55,321 nucleotides of DNA from Pseudomonadota bacterium (lineage in GTDB: Bacteria > Pseudomonadota > Gammaproteobacteria > Steroidobacterales > Steroidobacteraceae). The stretch is taken from NCBI GenBank assembly GCA_019352035.1, contig JABBNZ010000008.1, positions 1-55,321 on the forward strand, read 5' to 3'. This document shows positions 19,371 through 33,606 of the stretch, piece by piece (positions within the stretch are counted from its first letter, which is position 1; every line of letters starts with the position of its first letter). Below the pieces are notes generated by a model. It saw only the letters and a program-made list of their open reading frames with translations. It ran no database searches and had not been told where the DNA came from. The translations under genes were made by a program, and so were the position numbers.

Positions 19371-19904
19371 CTACTTCAGCTCATCGAGAATCTGATCGAG
19401 CTTCTCGGGAGTGAGATGCTCGTGAAACACGTGGTCCACCATCAGCATCGGCGCGCCGGTGCAGGCCGCGAGGCACTCCTCCTCCTGCTTGAGGAAGATG
19501 CGCCCGTCGGGCGTGCTCTCGTTGAGCTTGATGCCGAGCTTGCGCTCGGCATGCGCGACCAGATCCTCCGCGCCGTTCAGCATGCAGGAGATGTTGGTGC
19601 AGATGCTGACGTGATGGCGGCCGCAGGGGTGGGTCTCGAGCATCGAGTAGAAGCTCGCGACCTCGTAGACCTGGATGGGCGGCAGCTTCAGGTACGCGGC
19701 GACGGCGTCCATGAGCTCGGGCGTCAGGTAGCCCTGGTTCTGCTCCTGCGCGGCGCGCAGCGCCGCGATGCACGCGGAGCGCTGTCTGCCGGGCGGGAAT
19801 TTGGCCACCCAATGATCGATCTCGCGCCGGGTATGCTCGGAAAGGAGCGTCGTGGCGCCGGTGCCCGCAGCGCGGGGGGCAGAGCCCTGGATCTCGTTGC
19901 TCAA
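19371..19904 (-). CDS. nuoE: NADH-quinone oxidoreductase subunit E (TTG start)
   Basis: 177 residues of thioredoxin-like fold that bind the [2Fe-2S] cluster N1a through Cys102, Cys107 (CTNISC) and Cys144, Cys148 (CLAAC). The best start is TTG at 19904, overlapping the nuoD stop (TTGA), with GGGGAAG seven bases upstream. No ATG or GTG start is available near the domain, and the longer frame runs far into nuoD. Such an overlap suggests translational coupling to nuoD. Confidence 0.94.
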   Translation of the reverse strand: MSNEIQGSAPRAAGTGATTLLSEHTRREIDHWVAKFPPGRQRSACIAALRAAQEQNQGYLTPELMDAVAAYLKLPPIQVYEVASFYSMLETHPCGRHHVSICTNISCMLNGAEDLVAHAERKLGIKLNESTPDGRIFLKQEEECLAACTGAPMLMVDHVFHEHLTPEKLDQILDELK

Positions 19905-21196
19905 CGGTCGACTTCCCCGAAGACGATGTCCTGTGTGCCGATCACCGCGACCACGTCCGCCAGCATGTGGCCGCGAACCATTTCTTCCAGCGCCGAGAGG
20001 TGCGCGAATCCCGGCGCGCGGCACTTCAGCCGGTACGGCTTGTTGGCGCCGTCGGAGACGAGGTAGATGCCGAACTCGCCCTTCGGCGCCTCCACCGCGG
20101 CGTAGGTCTCGCCCGCGGGCACCTCGTACCCCTCGGTGAAGAACTTGAAGTGGTGGATGAGCGATTCCATGTCGCCCTTCATGTGCTCGCGGCTCGGCGG
20201 GCGGACCTTGCGGTCATCGATCATCACGGGACCGGGGTTCCTGCGCAGCCAGTCGATGCACTGGCGCACGATCCGGGTCGACTGGCGCAACTCCTCGATG
20301 CGCACGAGGTAGCGATCGTAGCAATCCCCGCTGACGCCGACCGGGATGTCGAAGTCCATGCGGTCGTAGACCTCGTAGGGCTGCTTCTTGCGCAAATCCC
20401 ACACGATGCCCGATCCGCGCAGCATCGGCCCCGAGAACCCGAGCTGCAGCGCACGCTCCGGCGTGACGACGCCGATGTTGACCGTGCGCTGTTTCCAGAT
20501 GCGGTTGTCGGTGAGCAGCGTCTCGTAATCGTCGATGCAGGCCGGGAAGCGCAGGGTGAACGCCTCGATGAAATCGAGCATGCTGCCCGAGCGCGCCTCG
20601 TTGAGGCGGTCGACATCCTTCTGCGAGCGCCACTTCGACGCCTGGTACTTCGGCATCGCATCCGGCAGGTCGCGGTAGACGCCGCCCGGCCGGTAGTACG
20701 TGGCGTGCATGCGCGTGCCGGAGACGGCCTCGTACACGTCCATCAGCTCCTCGCGCTCCTTGAAGCAGAGGAGAAACACGGTCATGGCCCCGATGTCGAG
20801 CGCGTGCGCGCCGAGCCACATCAGGTGATTCAGGATCCGGGTGATCTCATCGAACATCACACGGATGTACTGCGCACGCTCCGGCGGCGTGATGCCGAGC
20901 AGGCGCTCGATGGCGAGCACGTAGGCGTGCTCGTTGCACATCATGGAGACGTAATCCAGCCGGTCCATGTAGCCGATCGACTGGTTGAAAGGCTTCGACT
21001 CCGCGAGCTTCTCCGTCGCCCGGTGCAGCAGGCCGATGTGCGGGTCCGCCTTCTGAATGACCTCTCCGTCCATCTCGAGCACGAGGCGCAGCACGCCGTG
21101 AGCGGCCGGGTGCTGCGGCCCGAAGTTCATGGTGTAGTTGCGGATCTCCGTCATCGGGGCCGTCGCGCCCACCGGGTCCGTCGGATTCGCGGCCAT
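19901..21196 (-). CDS. nuoD: NADH-quinone oxidoreductase subunit D
   Basis: 431 residues, the 49-kDa subunit that lines the quinone site with NuoB. The N-terminal block [19 protein letters not shown] contains the conserved His pair of the quinone pocket, and RHxG-like hydrogenase-derived segments follow ([12 protein letters not shown]). Start ATG at 21196 overlaps the nuoC stop by one base. NuoC and NuoD are separate proteins here, unlike the NuoCD fusion of E. coli. Confidence 0.98.
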   Translation of the reverse strand: MAANPTDPVGATAPMTEIRNYTMNFGPQHPAAHGVLRLVLEMDGEVIQKADPHIGLLHRATEKLAESKPFNQSIGYMDRLDYVSMMCNEHAYVLAIERLLGITPPERAQYIRVMFDEITRILNHLMWLGAHALDIGAMTVFLLCFKEREELMDVYEAVSGTRMHATYYRPGGVYRDLPDAMPKYQASKWRSQKDVDRLNEARSGSMLDFIEAFTLRFPACIDDYETLLTDNRIWKQRTVNIGVVTPERALQLGFSGPMLRGSGIVWDLRKKQPYEVYDRMDFDIPVGVSGDCYDRYLVRIEELRQSTRIVRQCIDWLRRNPGPVMIDDRKVRPPSREHMKGDMESLIHHFKFFTEGYEVPAGETYAAVEAPKGEFGIYLVSDGANKPYRLKCRAPGFAHLSALEEMVRGHMLADVVAVIGTQDIVFGEVDR

Positions 21197-21936
21197 CAGC
21201 GGGGTGCCTCCGGGTCTTTGAGCGCCGGCTCGTAGCGGTGATCGTGACGGATCACCTTCGGCACGAGCACCCGCGGCACGATGCTCACGGGCTGATAGAC
21301 GACGCGCTTCTTCTCCGGGTCGTACTGCGCCTCGACATTGCCGATGAGCGGGAAATCCTTGCGGAACGGATGCCCGATGAAGCCGTAGTCGGTAAGGATG
21401 CGGCGCAGGTCGGGATGGCCGCGAAAGAGGATGCCGAAGAGGTCGAACGCCTCGCGCTCGAACCAGTTGGCGCTCGCCCAGACGCCGGTCACGGAGTCGA
21501 CGGTCGGCTCCTGGGTATCCGGGCACGTCACCCGCAGCCTCAGCCGCGCGTTGTGCGCGACGGACAGCAGATGGTAAACCACGGCGAAACGGCCGGGCAT
21601 GCCCGGATCCGGTGTGCTCGCGCGCGCCACCCGGGCGCGGCTGAAGCCGGATCGGGTCGCGGTATCGGTCTGCCAGTCATCGCGCCCGAAGTGCAGATAA
21701 TCGACGCCCGCGACGTCCATCAGCAGCTCGAACCGCAGCTCCGGCGCATCCCGCAGCGCGCGGCAGACGGCGAGGAGCGCCTCGGGCTTCACCTCATATG
21801 ACAGCTCGCCGGGAAGCGATGGCAGGCGCTGCACTGCATCCTGCAACTTCGTCTCGATCTTGCGTGACAGCTCGGACGCAATCGGGCTCGCGCCGTCCGC
21901 GGCCTTCTCGTCCGGCGGGGGAATCGGTTCTGCCAT
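21196..21936 (-). CDS. nuoC: NADH-quinone oxidoreductase subunit C
   Basis: 246-residue 30-kDa subunit of the peripheral arm. The family signature is [20 protein letters not shown], followed by [20 protein letters not shown]. The first 30 residues are a Pro/Ala-rich extension. It is 21 nt downstream of nuoB and its stop overlaps the nuoD start. Confidence 0.97.
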   Translation of the reverse strand: MAEPIPPPDEKAADGASPIASELSRKIETKLQDAVQRLPSLPGELSYEVKPEALLAVCRALRDAPELRFELLMDVAGVDYLHFGRDDWQTDTATRSGFSRARVARASTPDPGMPGRFAVVYHLLSVAHNARLRLRVTCPDTQEPTVDSVTGVWASANWFEREAFDLFGILFRGHPDLRRILTDYGFIGHPFRKDFPLIGNVEAQYDPEKKRVVYQPVSIVPRVLVPKVIRHDHRYEPALKDPEAPR

Positions 21937-21957
21937 TCTCGATGTCTGCCTGGGTTG

Positions 21958-22449
21958 CTACCTGGCGATCGTGCTGGTGCGCGCGATCTTCTTCTGCAGC
22001 TGGATGATGCCGTACACCAGCGCCTCGGCCGTCGGCGGACAGCCCGGAACGTAGATGTCCACCGGCACGATGCGGTCGCAGCCGCGCACCACCGAGTAGG
22101 AATAGTGATAGTAACCGCCGCCGTTGGCGCAGGAGCCCATGGAGATCACCCAGCGCGGCTCGGCCATCTGGTCGTATACCTTGCGCAGGGCCGGGGCCAT
22201 CTTGTTGACCAGGGTACCGGCGACGATCATCACGTCCGACTGGCGCGGGCTCGGACGGAACACCACGCCGAAGCGGTCCAGGTCATAACGCGAGGCGCCG
22301 GCGTGCATCATCTCCACCGCGCAGCAGGCGAGACCGAACGTCATCGGCCAGAGCGAGCCGGTGCGTGCCCAATTGAGGAGGTTGTCGACCTGCGTGGTGA
22401 GGAAACCGCGCTGCGCGAAGCCTTCTGCGCCCTCTGGATCTAATCCCAC
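21958..22449 (-). CDS. nuoB: NADH-quinone oxidoreductase subunit B
   Basis: 163 residues if started at the GTG at 22449, which has AAAGGGG seven bases upstream; an ATG at 22470 would add seven residues but lacks a ribosome site. It binds the terminal cluster N2 via the tandem cysteines in [11 protein letters not shown] (Cys42, 43), GSCANGGG (Cys107) and [14 protein letters not shown] (Cys137). The gene overlaps the 3' end of nuoA by 10 nt. Sequence is highly conserved and the call is certain; only the start is open. Confidence 0.96.
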   Translation of the reverse strand: MGLDPEGAEGFAQRGFLTTQVDNLLNWARTGSLWPMTFGLACCAVEMMHAGASRYDLDRFGVVFRPSPRQSDVMIVAGTLVNKMAPALRKVYDQMAEPRWVISMGSCANGGGYYHYSYSVVRGCDRIVPVDIYVPGCPPTAEALVYGIIQLQKKIARTSTIAR

Positions 22450-22808
22450 TCCAGCGCCCCTTTCTTCCATTCGTAGATGAAGCCGACGGTGAGGATGGCG
22501 AGAAACACAGCCATCGCGATCAGGCCGGCGACGCCGAGCTTCCCGAGCGCCACCGCCCAGGGGAAGAGGAAGGCGATCTCCAGGTCAAACACGATGAAAA
22601 GAATGGCGACGAGGTAGTAGCGCACGTCGAACTTCATGCGGCTGTCCTCGAACGCCTCGAAGCCGCACTCGTAGGGGGAGAGCTTGTCGCGGTCGCGGGG
22701 GTTGCGGGAAAAGAACCGGCCGATGCCGGTGCCGAGCGTCAGGAGCAGCAGCGCGAGTCCTGCCGCAATGACGAGAAAGATCAGAATCGGCAGATAATTG
22801 GTCAGCAT
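22440..22808 (-). CDS. nuoA: NADH-quinone oxidoreductase subunit A
   Basis: 122 residues with three membrane helices; first gene of the nuo operon. The conserved loop [20 protein letters not shown] carries the loop cysteine and acidic residues near the quinone entrance. ATG at 22808 matches the normal family N-terminus [12 protein letters not shown] longer frame would run into the tRNA and is rejected. No promoter is apparent between the tRNA and nuoA, so read-through from secG/tpiA is likely. Confidence 0.97.
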   Translation of the reverse strand: MLTNYLPILIFLVIAAGLALLLLTLGTGIGRFFSRNPRDRDKLSPYECGFEAFEDSRMKFDVRYYLVAILFIVFDLEIAFLFPWAVALGKLGVAGLIAMAVFLAILTVGFIYEWKKGALEWD

Positions 22809-22914
22809 GCCTCTGTCGCTCGAAACAAAAGGTGCCTCGGCGGATCGCGGTTGCTGCCCGCAACCCGCTCCCGCTGTAAGCCGCCCATTGTAGCAGCGCT
22901 CGAAACTTTTTGGT

Positions 22915-22999
22915 TGGTGCCGACGGGGAGATTCGAACTCCCACACCTTGCGGCGCTAGCCCCTCAAGCTAGTGTGTCTACCAATTCCACCACGTCGGC
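22915..22999 (-). tRNA. tRNA-Leu (anticodon GAG)
   Basis: An 85-nt class II tRNA with encoded CCA. On the minus strand it starts GCCGACGTGGTGG and ends GTCGGCACCA, giving a perfect 7-bp acceptor stem. The D-arm contains AATTGGTAGAC, the anticodon loop is CTTGAGG (GAG), a short variable stem follows, and the T-arm reads GGGAGTTCGAATCTCCC. It lies between secG and nuoA, the usual gammaproteobacterial arrangement, and is probably processed from the long transcript. Confidence 0.98.
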
Positions 23000-23033
23000 A
23001 ACAGTCAATCGTCTCGAGCATCCCGCCGCGGAA

Positions 23034-23420
23034 TCACTTCTGCGGCTTCGGCGGTGCGGAACCGCCGGGCGCCGCGGCCGGCGCGCTGTGAGGCGCGGGC
23101 GGCGGTGCGAGGTTGGACCGGTGGGCCGCGCCCGCCGGAGCCTGGGTCTGGCCCGCGATATCCAGAATCGATGCCTTCTGCTCGTGCGAGCGGGTGCTGA
23201 GATAAGTCAGCGCCAGGCTGTTGAGCATGAAGATGGCGGCGAAGACCGCCGTTGCCCGCGACAGCGCCGTGGTCGCGCCCCGCGCGCCGAAAACGGTGCC
23301 GGAAGCGCCCGCACCGAAACCGGCGCCGGCCTCCGCGCCCTTGCCGCGCTGCAGCATCACGAGAATGAGGATGCAGATCGCCGAGAGGATCTGAATGACT
23401 ACGAGTATGTCGTGCAACAT
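23034..23420 (-). CDS. secG: Protein translocase subunit SecG
   Basis: 128-residue inner-membrane subunit that assists SecYE. Two membrane helices (residues 3-22 and about 55-72) flank the conserved cytoplasmic loop MLQRGKGAEAGAGFG. The C-terminal 45 residues are Pro/Ala-rich and unconserved. Located 5 nt after tpiA and 34 nt before the tRNA. Confidence 0.97.
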   Translation of the reverse strand: MLHDILVVIQILSAICILILVMLQRGKGAEAGAGFGAGASGTVFGARGATTALSRATAVFAAIFMLNSLALTYLSTRSHEQKASILDIAGQTQAPAGAAHRSNLAPPPAPHSAPAAAPGGSAPPKPQK

Positions 23421-23425
23421 AAAAA

Positions 23426-24310
23426 CTACCGCGATCCGGCCACAGCCAGGATGGCAAGGAATTCGTCCGCTTTGAGCGAAGCGCCGCCGATCAGGCCGCC
23501 ATCGACGTCAGGCATGGCAAGGAGCTCCGCTGCATTGCTCGCCTTGACGCTGCCGCCGTAGAGAATACGGGTGGCGCCCGCGATTGTAGCATCCTGGGCG
23601 GCAATACGGCCACGGATGAAGGCGTGCACCTCCTGCACCTGCTCCGGCGAGGCGTTGCGGCCGGTGCCGATCGCCCAGACCGGCTCGTAGGCGACCACGG
23701 CGCTCGCCAAAGTCTGCACCCCGCAAAGCTCGAGAACCGCATCGAGCTGGCGCGCCACCACCTCGCGGGTGCGGCCGGCCTCCCGGTCCGCGAGCTGCTC
23801 GCCGACGCAGAGGATGGGCATGAGCCCCTTGGCGTGGGCGGCGGCGAACTTGCGGGCAACCAGCTGGTCGCTCTCGCCATAGTGGAGCCGGCGCTCGGAG
23901 TGCCCGACGATGACGTACTGGCAGCCGACGTCCTTGAGCATCGTGGCCGAGACCTCGCCGGTGAAGGCGCCCTGGGCATCGGCGCAGACGTCCTGCGCGC
24001 CGAGGAGGACGGCGGAGTCGCGCAGCAGGCGGCCGACTTCCTGCAGATAGACGTACGGCGGGCAGACGATGCACTCCGGCGCCGGGTCGGCGGGGTAGCG
24101 GGAGATGATCTCGTCGATGAGGCGCGCATTCTCGCTGCGCGTCCCGTGCATTTTCCAGTTGCCGGCAACGATCGGGCGTCGGATTCCATATTGGACCGAC
24201 GTCGCCTGCGGCTGTTGCTCGGCACGATCCTGCGCCGAGCCCTGCGGGCCTGCCTTCGGCAGTCGAAAATCGCTCCCGGCGATTTTATCGGTCGAGCTCG
24301 GCCGAATCAT
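23426..24310 (-). CDS. tpiA: Triose-phosphate isomerase with repeat-derived N-terminus
   Basis: 294 residues; converts dihydroxyacetone phosphate to glyceraldehyde 3-phosphate. Catalytic elements are all present: GNWKMHG (Lys53), VGHSERR (His), AYEPVWAIGTG (Glu) and the phosphate-binding YGGSVKASN. The barrel begins at RRPIVAGNWK (about residue 44), so 43 residues precede it; normal enzymes have one or two. No other ATG, GTG or TTG exists in frame, so translation must begin at 24310, where AGGA lies nine bases upstream. The start, its ribosome site and about the first 14 codons fall inside intergenic repeat copy A. The isomerase call is certain; the extension is the oddity. Confidence 0.96.
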   Translation of the reverse strand: MIRPSSTDKIAGSDFRLPKAGPQGSAQDRAEQQPQATSVQYGIRRPIVAGNWKMHGTRSENARLIDEIISRYPADPAPECIVCPPYVYLQEVGRLLRDSAVLLGAQDVCADAQGAFTGEVSATMLKDVGCQYVIVGHSERRLHYGESDQLVARKFAAAHAKGLMPILCVGEQLADREAGRTREVVARQLDAVLELCGVQTLASAVVAYEPVWAIGTGRNASPEQVQEVHAFIRGRIAAQDATIAGATRILYGGSVKASNAAELLAMPDVDGGLIGGASLKADEFLAILAVAGSR

Positions 24311-24445
24311 GCTTTTGATCCTGCGGCCGTTTCCTGGGGCGCTTTATCTGGCATTGGCGGATCTCAGTGGCGGAGCGGCCCCCTGAGACCCGCCAACGCA
24401 AGATTGAAGGGTCCCGGGAAACGGCCGCTCAATGACTTGCTTTCG
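24266..24445 (-). repeat. Family 1 intergenic repeat, copy A (overlaps tpiA start)
   Basis: On the minus strand it starts with the head CGAAAGCAAGTCATTGAGCG (24445-24426). It runs through a 12-bp hairpin (24356-24367 with 24383-24394, one G-U), CTGAGATCC, and GCCCCAGGAAACGGCCGC, and ends in AAAATCGCCGGGAGCGA (24286-24270), itself part of an 8-bp hairpin. Copy D at 48684 has the same words in the same order, including an identical 17-mer at the end. The element fills most of the glmM-tpiA gap and enters the tpiA coding region. Confidence 0.8.
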
Positions 24446-24504
24446 AGCGGCACCCTCGCACGGGGGGCGCGATAATAGCCACAGGGGCGGGAAGGCGCAA
24501 ATGC

Positions 24505-25839
24505 TCAGGGAGCGGCGGTGCGGACGACGTCGGCGAGCTCGGTGGCGGCGGCGCGGGTGGCGCTCTCGTCGCGGCCTTCGACCATGACGCGGATGACCGG
24601 CTCCGTGCCGGAGGGACGCAGGACGACCCTGCCTTGGCCGTTCATGCGCTTCTCGATGCGTTGCACGGCCTCGCGTACGGCCGGGATGTCGGCCGGATTG
24701 AAGCGGGCGGCGACTTTCACATTGAGCAGGACCTGCGGGAATTTGCGCATGCCGGAGGCGAGCTCGGCGAGCGAGCGGCCCGTCTGCTTCATGACGGCGA
24801 GAACTTGCAGCGCGCTGACGATGCCATCGCCTGTCGTGGTCTTGTCGAGGCAGATGATGTGGCCGGAGGTCTCGCCGCCGAGGGTGCCGCCGGTGTCGCG
24901 CAGGAGGCCGAGCACGTAGCGGTCGCCGACCGCGGCGCGTTGGAATTCGATGCCGCTCTCGCGCAGCGCCACCTCGAGTCCGAGATTGCTCATGACGGTG
25001 CCGACTACGGGACCGCGCAAAGAGCCGCTGCCCCGCCGGGCCTGCGCAATGATGTAGAGGAGCTGATCTCCGTCGAGGATGCGGCCGAGATGATCGATCA
25101 TGACCAGGCGGTCGCCATCGCCGTCGAGCGCGACGCCGACGTGCGCGCGCACGCCGGGAACCGTCAGCTGCAGCAGCTCGGGAGCCGTGGAGCCGCAGCC
25201 GTCGTTGATGTTGCGGCCGTTGGGCGAGCAGCCGATGGGGACGATCTCGGCGCCGAGATCGGCGAGCACGCGCGGTCCCACCTTGTAGGCAGCGCCATTG
25301 GCGCAGTCGATCACGATCTTCAGTCCCGTGAGATCCACGCCCTCCGGCAGCGTCGAGGCGCAGAACTCCTGGTACTGGTTGCGCGAGCGGTCGACGCGAG
25401 TGGCCTTGCCCAGACTGCGCGAGGCGCGGGTGATGATGGGCTGGGCGAGCTCGGCCTCGATGCGCTCCTCGAGCTCGTCCGACAGCTTCGCGCCGCTGCG
25501 GTCGAAGAACTTGATGCCGTTGTCGTCATAAGGGTTGTGGGAGGCGCTGATGACGACGCCGAAGTCGCAGTTGAAACGACGCGTCATGTAGGCGATGCCG
25601 GGGGTCGGCAGCGGCCCGATGAGCATCACGTTCACCCCCGAGGCGACGAAGCCGGCCTCGAGCGCGGACTCGAACATGTACCCGGAGAGGCGGGTGTCCT
25701 TGCCGATGAGCACGGTGCCGCCCTCGGGCACCAGCACTCGCCCCGCCGCGCTCGCGAGGTTCAGCGCGAAGTCCACGGTCATCGGATGGTCGCCCACGCG
25801 GCCTCGGACGCCGTCGGTACCAAAATATTTTCGCGTCAA
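24505..25839 (-). CDS. glmM: Phosphoglucosamine mutase (TTG start)
   Basis: 444 residues; interconverts glucosamine 6-phosphate and 1-phosphate for UDP-GlcNAc, hence peptidoglycan and LPS. The phosphoserine loop is SASHNP (Ser100). GTDGVRG (7-13) begins the fold, and the metal-binding DGDGDR and the C-terminal RPSGTEPVIRV are present. The start is TTG at 25839 with AGAGGA about seven bases upstream; the next ATG would remove the GTDGVRG strand. It lies 15 nt after folP, a classic pair. Confidence 0.97.
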   Translation of the reverse strand: MTRKYFGTDGVRGRVGDHPMTVDFALNLASAAGRVLVPEGGTVLIGKDTRLSGYMFESALEAGFVASGVNVMLIGPLPTPGIAYMTRRFNCDFGVVISASHNPYDDNGIKFFDRSGAKLSDELEERIEAELAQPIITRASRSLGKATRVDRSRNQYQEFCASTLPEGVDLTGLKIVIDCANGAAYKVGPRVLADLGAEIVPIGCSPNGRNINDGCGSTAPELLQLTVPGVRAHVGVALDGDGDRLVMIDHLGRILDGDQLLYIIAQARRGSGSLRGPVVGTVMSNLGLEVALRESGIEFQRAAVGDRYVLGLLRDTGGTLGGETSGHIICLDKTTTGDGIVSALQVLAVMKQTGRSLAELASGMRKFPQVLLNVKVAARFNPADIPAVREAVQRIEKRMNGQGRVVLRPSGTEPVIRVMVEGRDESATRAAATELADVVRTAAP

Positions 25840-25854
25840 GAAGGGTCCTCTCTG

Positions 25855-26709
25855 TCACGGATTCTGCGCCGGCGCCTGCACGGCAGCCACGATTTTCAAA
25901 GCGTCCGCGGTTGCGCCCACGTCGTGGACACGAAGGATACGCGCGCCGTGGAGCGCCGCCACCACCGCGAGAGCGACGCTGCCGTGGACCCGCTCCTCGG
26001 CAGGCCGGCCGGTGAGCGTACCCACCATCGACTTGCGCGAAAGTCCCGCCAGGACAGGCCGGCCGCTCACGGACAGCTCCCGCAGATGGCGCAGCAACTC
26101 GAGATTGTGCTGCAGAGTCTTGCCGAAGCCGAAGCCCGGGTCGAGCACGATGCGCTCGGCGGGAATGCCGGCCGCGAAGCAGGCCTCCACCCGCTGCTCG
26201 AGGAACTGGCGAACCTCGGCCACCACGTCCCGGTAGCTCGGAGAATCCTGCATCGTCCGCGGCTCCCCGAGCATGTGCATCAGGCAGACCGCGCACCCCG
26301 AGTTCACCGCGGCTTCCAGTGCGCCCGGCTCGCGCAGCGCCCGCACGTCGTTGATCATGGCAGCGCCCGCCGCGGCCGCAGCGTGCATCACCTCAGGCTT
26401 GCTGGTATCTACGGAAAGAATGGCCTGCGTGCGCAGCCGCAAGCGCGTGATGACAGGAATGACCCTGCGCAGCTCCTCGTCCAATCCCACCGGCTGCGCC
26501 CCCGGCCGCGTCGACTCACCGCCGACATCGATGATGGCCGCTCCCTCCTCCACCATCCGCACGCCGCACTCCACGGCATCGTCCAGCCGCACGAACCGCC
26601 CTCCGTCCGAGAACGAGTCCGGCGTGACATTCAGCACCCCCATGACGAGCGGCTGCTCGAGCCCGAGCACCCGCCCCCTGCAATGCAGCCCCGAATTTGA
26701 ATCAGCCAA
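25855..26709 (-). CDS. folP: Dihydropteroate synthase (TTG start)
   Basis: 284 residues; condenses p-aminobenzoate with hydroxymethyl-dihydropterin diphosphate in folate synthesis. Motifs: MGVLNVTPDSFSDGG (loop 1, about 24-38), GGESTRPGA (loop 2), DPGFGFGKT and the C-terminal RVHD. The start is TTG at 26709; a GTG at codon 14 would remove the first strand pair. Its 5' end abuts repeat copy F. glmM follows at 15 nt. Confidence 0.96.
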   Translation of the reverse strand: MADSNSGLHCRGRVLGLEQPLVMGVLNVTPDSFSDGGRFVRLDDAVECGVRMVEEGAAIIDVGGESTRPGAQPVGLDEELRRVIPVITRLRLRTQAILSVDTSKPEVMHAAAAAGAAMINDVRALREPGALEAAVNSGCAVCLMHMLGEPRTMQDSPSYRDVVAEVRQFLEQRVEACFAAGIPAERIVLDPGFGFGKTLQHNLELLRHLRELSVSGRPVLAGLSRKSMVGTLTGRPAEERVHGSVALAVVAALHGARILRVHDVGATADALKIVAAVQAPAQNP

Positions 26710-26720
26710 TCCCGAACCCG

Positions 26721-26909
26721 TCAGAAAGCGAGGGCATGGACGTGAAATCCTCGTGCCGGGGGCCTCTGGAGTCAGGGAAGACGGCAGGGAGCCTCCAGGG
26801 ACGAGGCGAGCGGCCGGGAGGCCGCGAGCCCGGACTCACGGCGTTCCCCGGCAAGAGGATTTCACGGCCGCGTCATCGCGCGCGCCGGAACGCGAAATCC
26901 TCTTGAGCC
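26721..26909 (+). repeat. Family 1 intergenic repeat, copy F (divergent), folP-ftsH gap
   Basis: The 207-bp gap between ftsH and folP is almost filled by self-complementary sequence. It begins with a head-like TCAGAAAGCGAGGGCATGG and ends with the family tail TGAGCC. Internal pairs: CTGGAG/CTCCAG (26766-26771, 26793-26798), GCGGCC/GGCCGC (26810-26815, 26820-26825) and a 12-bp stem CAAGAGGATTTC/GAAATCCTCTTG (26852-26863, 26894-26905). A third arm, GAAATCCTC at 26744-26752, can compete for the same partner. Assignment to the family is less sure than for A-E. Confidence 0.6.
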
Positions 26910-26916
26910 GCCGGTA

Positions 26917-28857
<1,941 letters not shown>

Positions 28858-28922
28858 ATGCGGCCTCGCTGCCGGCTTCCGGCAGTTTGTGTACTCCTGA
28901 ACCTGGTCCAGCTCGGAGCACG

Positions 28923-29549
28923 CTACACCAAGCGAAAATCCTTCGCCAGCAGATACATTTCAGGACTGCGCGCCCGTGAAGCGGCGGGTTTGATCAGCTT
29001 TACCTTGGCGAAACGGCCGCGCGCGTCCTGAACGAGCTCCTGAAAGCCCGAGCCCTGGAAAACCTTGATCAGGGCGTCCCCCCCGCCCTTCAAGACCCGG
29101 GCCGCCATATCGAGCGCCAGCTCGGCCAGGTACATCGATCGGGGCTGGTCGATGACGTCGATACCGCTCAAAGAGGGGGCCATGTCCGAGAGCACCAAAT
29201 CGACCTGCCGCGCGGGCAGCCCCGCCAGGATGCGGTCGAAGACCTCCTGCTCCCGGAAATCGCCCTGCACGAACTCGACCCCCGCCAGCGGCTCCATGGC
29301 CAGGATGTCGGTGGCAACCACCCGCCCGGTACGGCCGAGCCGTCGGCGGACATATTGGCTCCAGGCCCCCGGCGCAGCACCGAGATCGAGGCAAATCACT
29401 CCAGGATCGAGCAGCTTTTCGCGCCGATCGAGCTCTTCCAGCTTGAATACCGCGCGCGAGCGCCAGCCCTCCGCGTGCGCCCTCTGGACGAAGGGGTCGG
29501 TGAAGTGCTCATTCAGCCACCGAGCGCTGCTTTTGGACCGCCTGGCCAT
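28923..29549 (-). CDS. rlmE: 23S rRNA (uridine-2'-O-)-methyltransferase RlmE
   Basis: 208 residues, the usual size; methylates U2552 of 23S rRNA (FtsJ/RrmJ). The SAM-binding motif is [11 protein letters not shown] (55-65). The catalytic tetrad positions are visible as Lys36 in RAVFKL, Asp in LSDMAPS, Lys in [10 protein letters not shown] and a C-terminal Glu in RSPEMY. ATG at 29549 is preferred to a TTG six codons earlier. It is upstream of ftsH (65-nt gap) and only 27 nt from the divergent yhbY. Confidence 0.97.
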   Translation of the reverse strand: MARRSKSSARWLNEHFTDPFVQRAHAEGWRSRAVFKLEELDRREKLLDPGVICLDLGAAPGAWSQYVRRRLGRTGRVVATDILAMEPLAGVEFVQGDFREQEVFDRILAGLPARQVDLVLSDMAPSLSGIDVIDQPRSMYLAELALDMAARVLKGGGDALIKVFQGSGFQELVQDARGRFAKVKLIKPAASRARSPEMYLLAKDFRLV

Positions 29550-29576
29550 TACTTGCCTAACGTACAATCCCGCAGG

Positions 29577-29885
29577 ATGTCACCCATCAAGATGCTTTCC
29601 GAACGTCAGCGCCGCCATCTGCGCGGCCTCGCTCACGCGTTGCAGCCGGTCGTCCGGCTGGGCTCGGCGGGGCTCACGGACGCGGTCGCCCGCGAAACCG
29701 ACCGGGCGCTCACCGACCACGAGCTGATCAAGATCAAGGCGCCAGGGGGCGACCGTGACGCCCGCGACGCACTTTTCGAGCAGCTGGCGAGCCGCACCGG
29801 CAGCTCGCTCGTGCACCGGATCGGCAACGTGGCCGTATTCTACCGTCCACGGCCGGAGCTGCCGCGGATCGTGATACCGGACTAG
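29577..29885 (+). CDS. yhbY: YhbY-family ribosome assembly RNA-binding protein
   Basis: 102 residues with the CRM/YhbY fold, which associates with pre-50S ribosomes. The family core LSERQRRHLRGLAHALQPVV...GLTDAV is intact, with the RNA-binding GxxG-like loop near KAPGGDR. ATG at 29577 gives the normal N-terminus; the longer frame is antisense to rlmE. Only 27 nt separate it from rlmE. A TACAAT box at 29563-29568 sits eight bases before the start, so the mRNA may be leaderless or nearly so. Confidence 0.94.
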   Translation: MSPIKMLSERQRRHLRGLAHALQPVVRLGSAGLTDAVARETDRALTDHELIKIKAPGGDRDARDALFEQLASRTGSSLVHRIGNVAVFYRPRPELPRIVIPD

Positions 29886-29907
29886 GCCCTTCGCTCCCAG
29901 CGGCTCA

Positions 29908-30377
29908 TCAGAACCGCACCGCCACGATCTCGTACGAGCGGATGCCGCCCGGCGCGGATACATCGACCACATCGCCCTCGGACTTGCCCACCAGGGCGCG
30001 CGCGATGGGAGAGGTGATCGAGACGCGGCTGGCGCGGATGTCGGCCTCGTCCTCCCCCACCACCTGATAGCAGACCCGCCCGCCGCCGTCCTGGTCCTCC
30101 AGCTCCACCACGGCGCCGAAGACGACCTTGCCGGTGTTGGTGAGCTTGCTCGGGTCGATGATCTCCGCATTGGCCAGCTTGGTCTCGATCTCCTTGATGC
30201 GGCCCTCGATGAAGCCCTGCTGCTCGCGCGCCGCGTGATACTCGGCGTTCTCGGACAGGTCGCCGTGGGCGCGCGCCTCCGCGATCGCCGTGATGACGTT
30301 CGGACGCGCCTCGGTCTTCAGACGCTTGAGCTCGGCGCGCAGCGCCTCGGCGCCGCGCAGTGTCATGGGAGTGCGTT

Positions 30378-30381
<4 letters not shown>
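29908..30381 (-). CDS. greA: Transcription elongation factor GreA
   Basis: 157 residues, normal length. The N-terminal coiled-coil hairpin (about 10-76) contains the acidic tip [17 protein letters not shown], which enters the RNA polymerase secondary channel to stimulate transcript cleavage. The C-terminal FKBP-like domain ends in [12 protein letters not shown]. Its ATG overlaps the carB stop by 4 nt, and greA behind carAB is typical for gammaproteobacteria. Confidence 0.98.
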
Positions 30382-33605
<3,224 letters not shown>

Positions 33606-33606
33606 G

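Noticed and set aside
22440-22946. Longer nuoA frame starting in the tRNA
   Set aside because: The extension translates the tRNA-Leu; the normal NuoA N-terminus begins at 22808.
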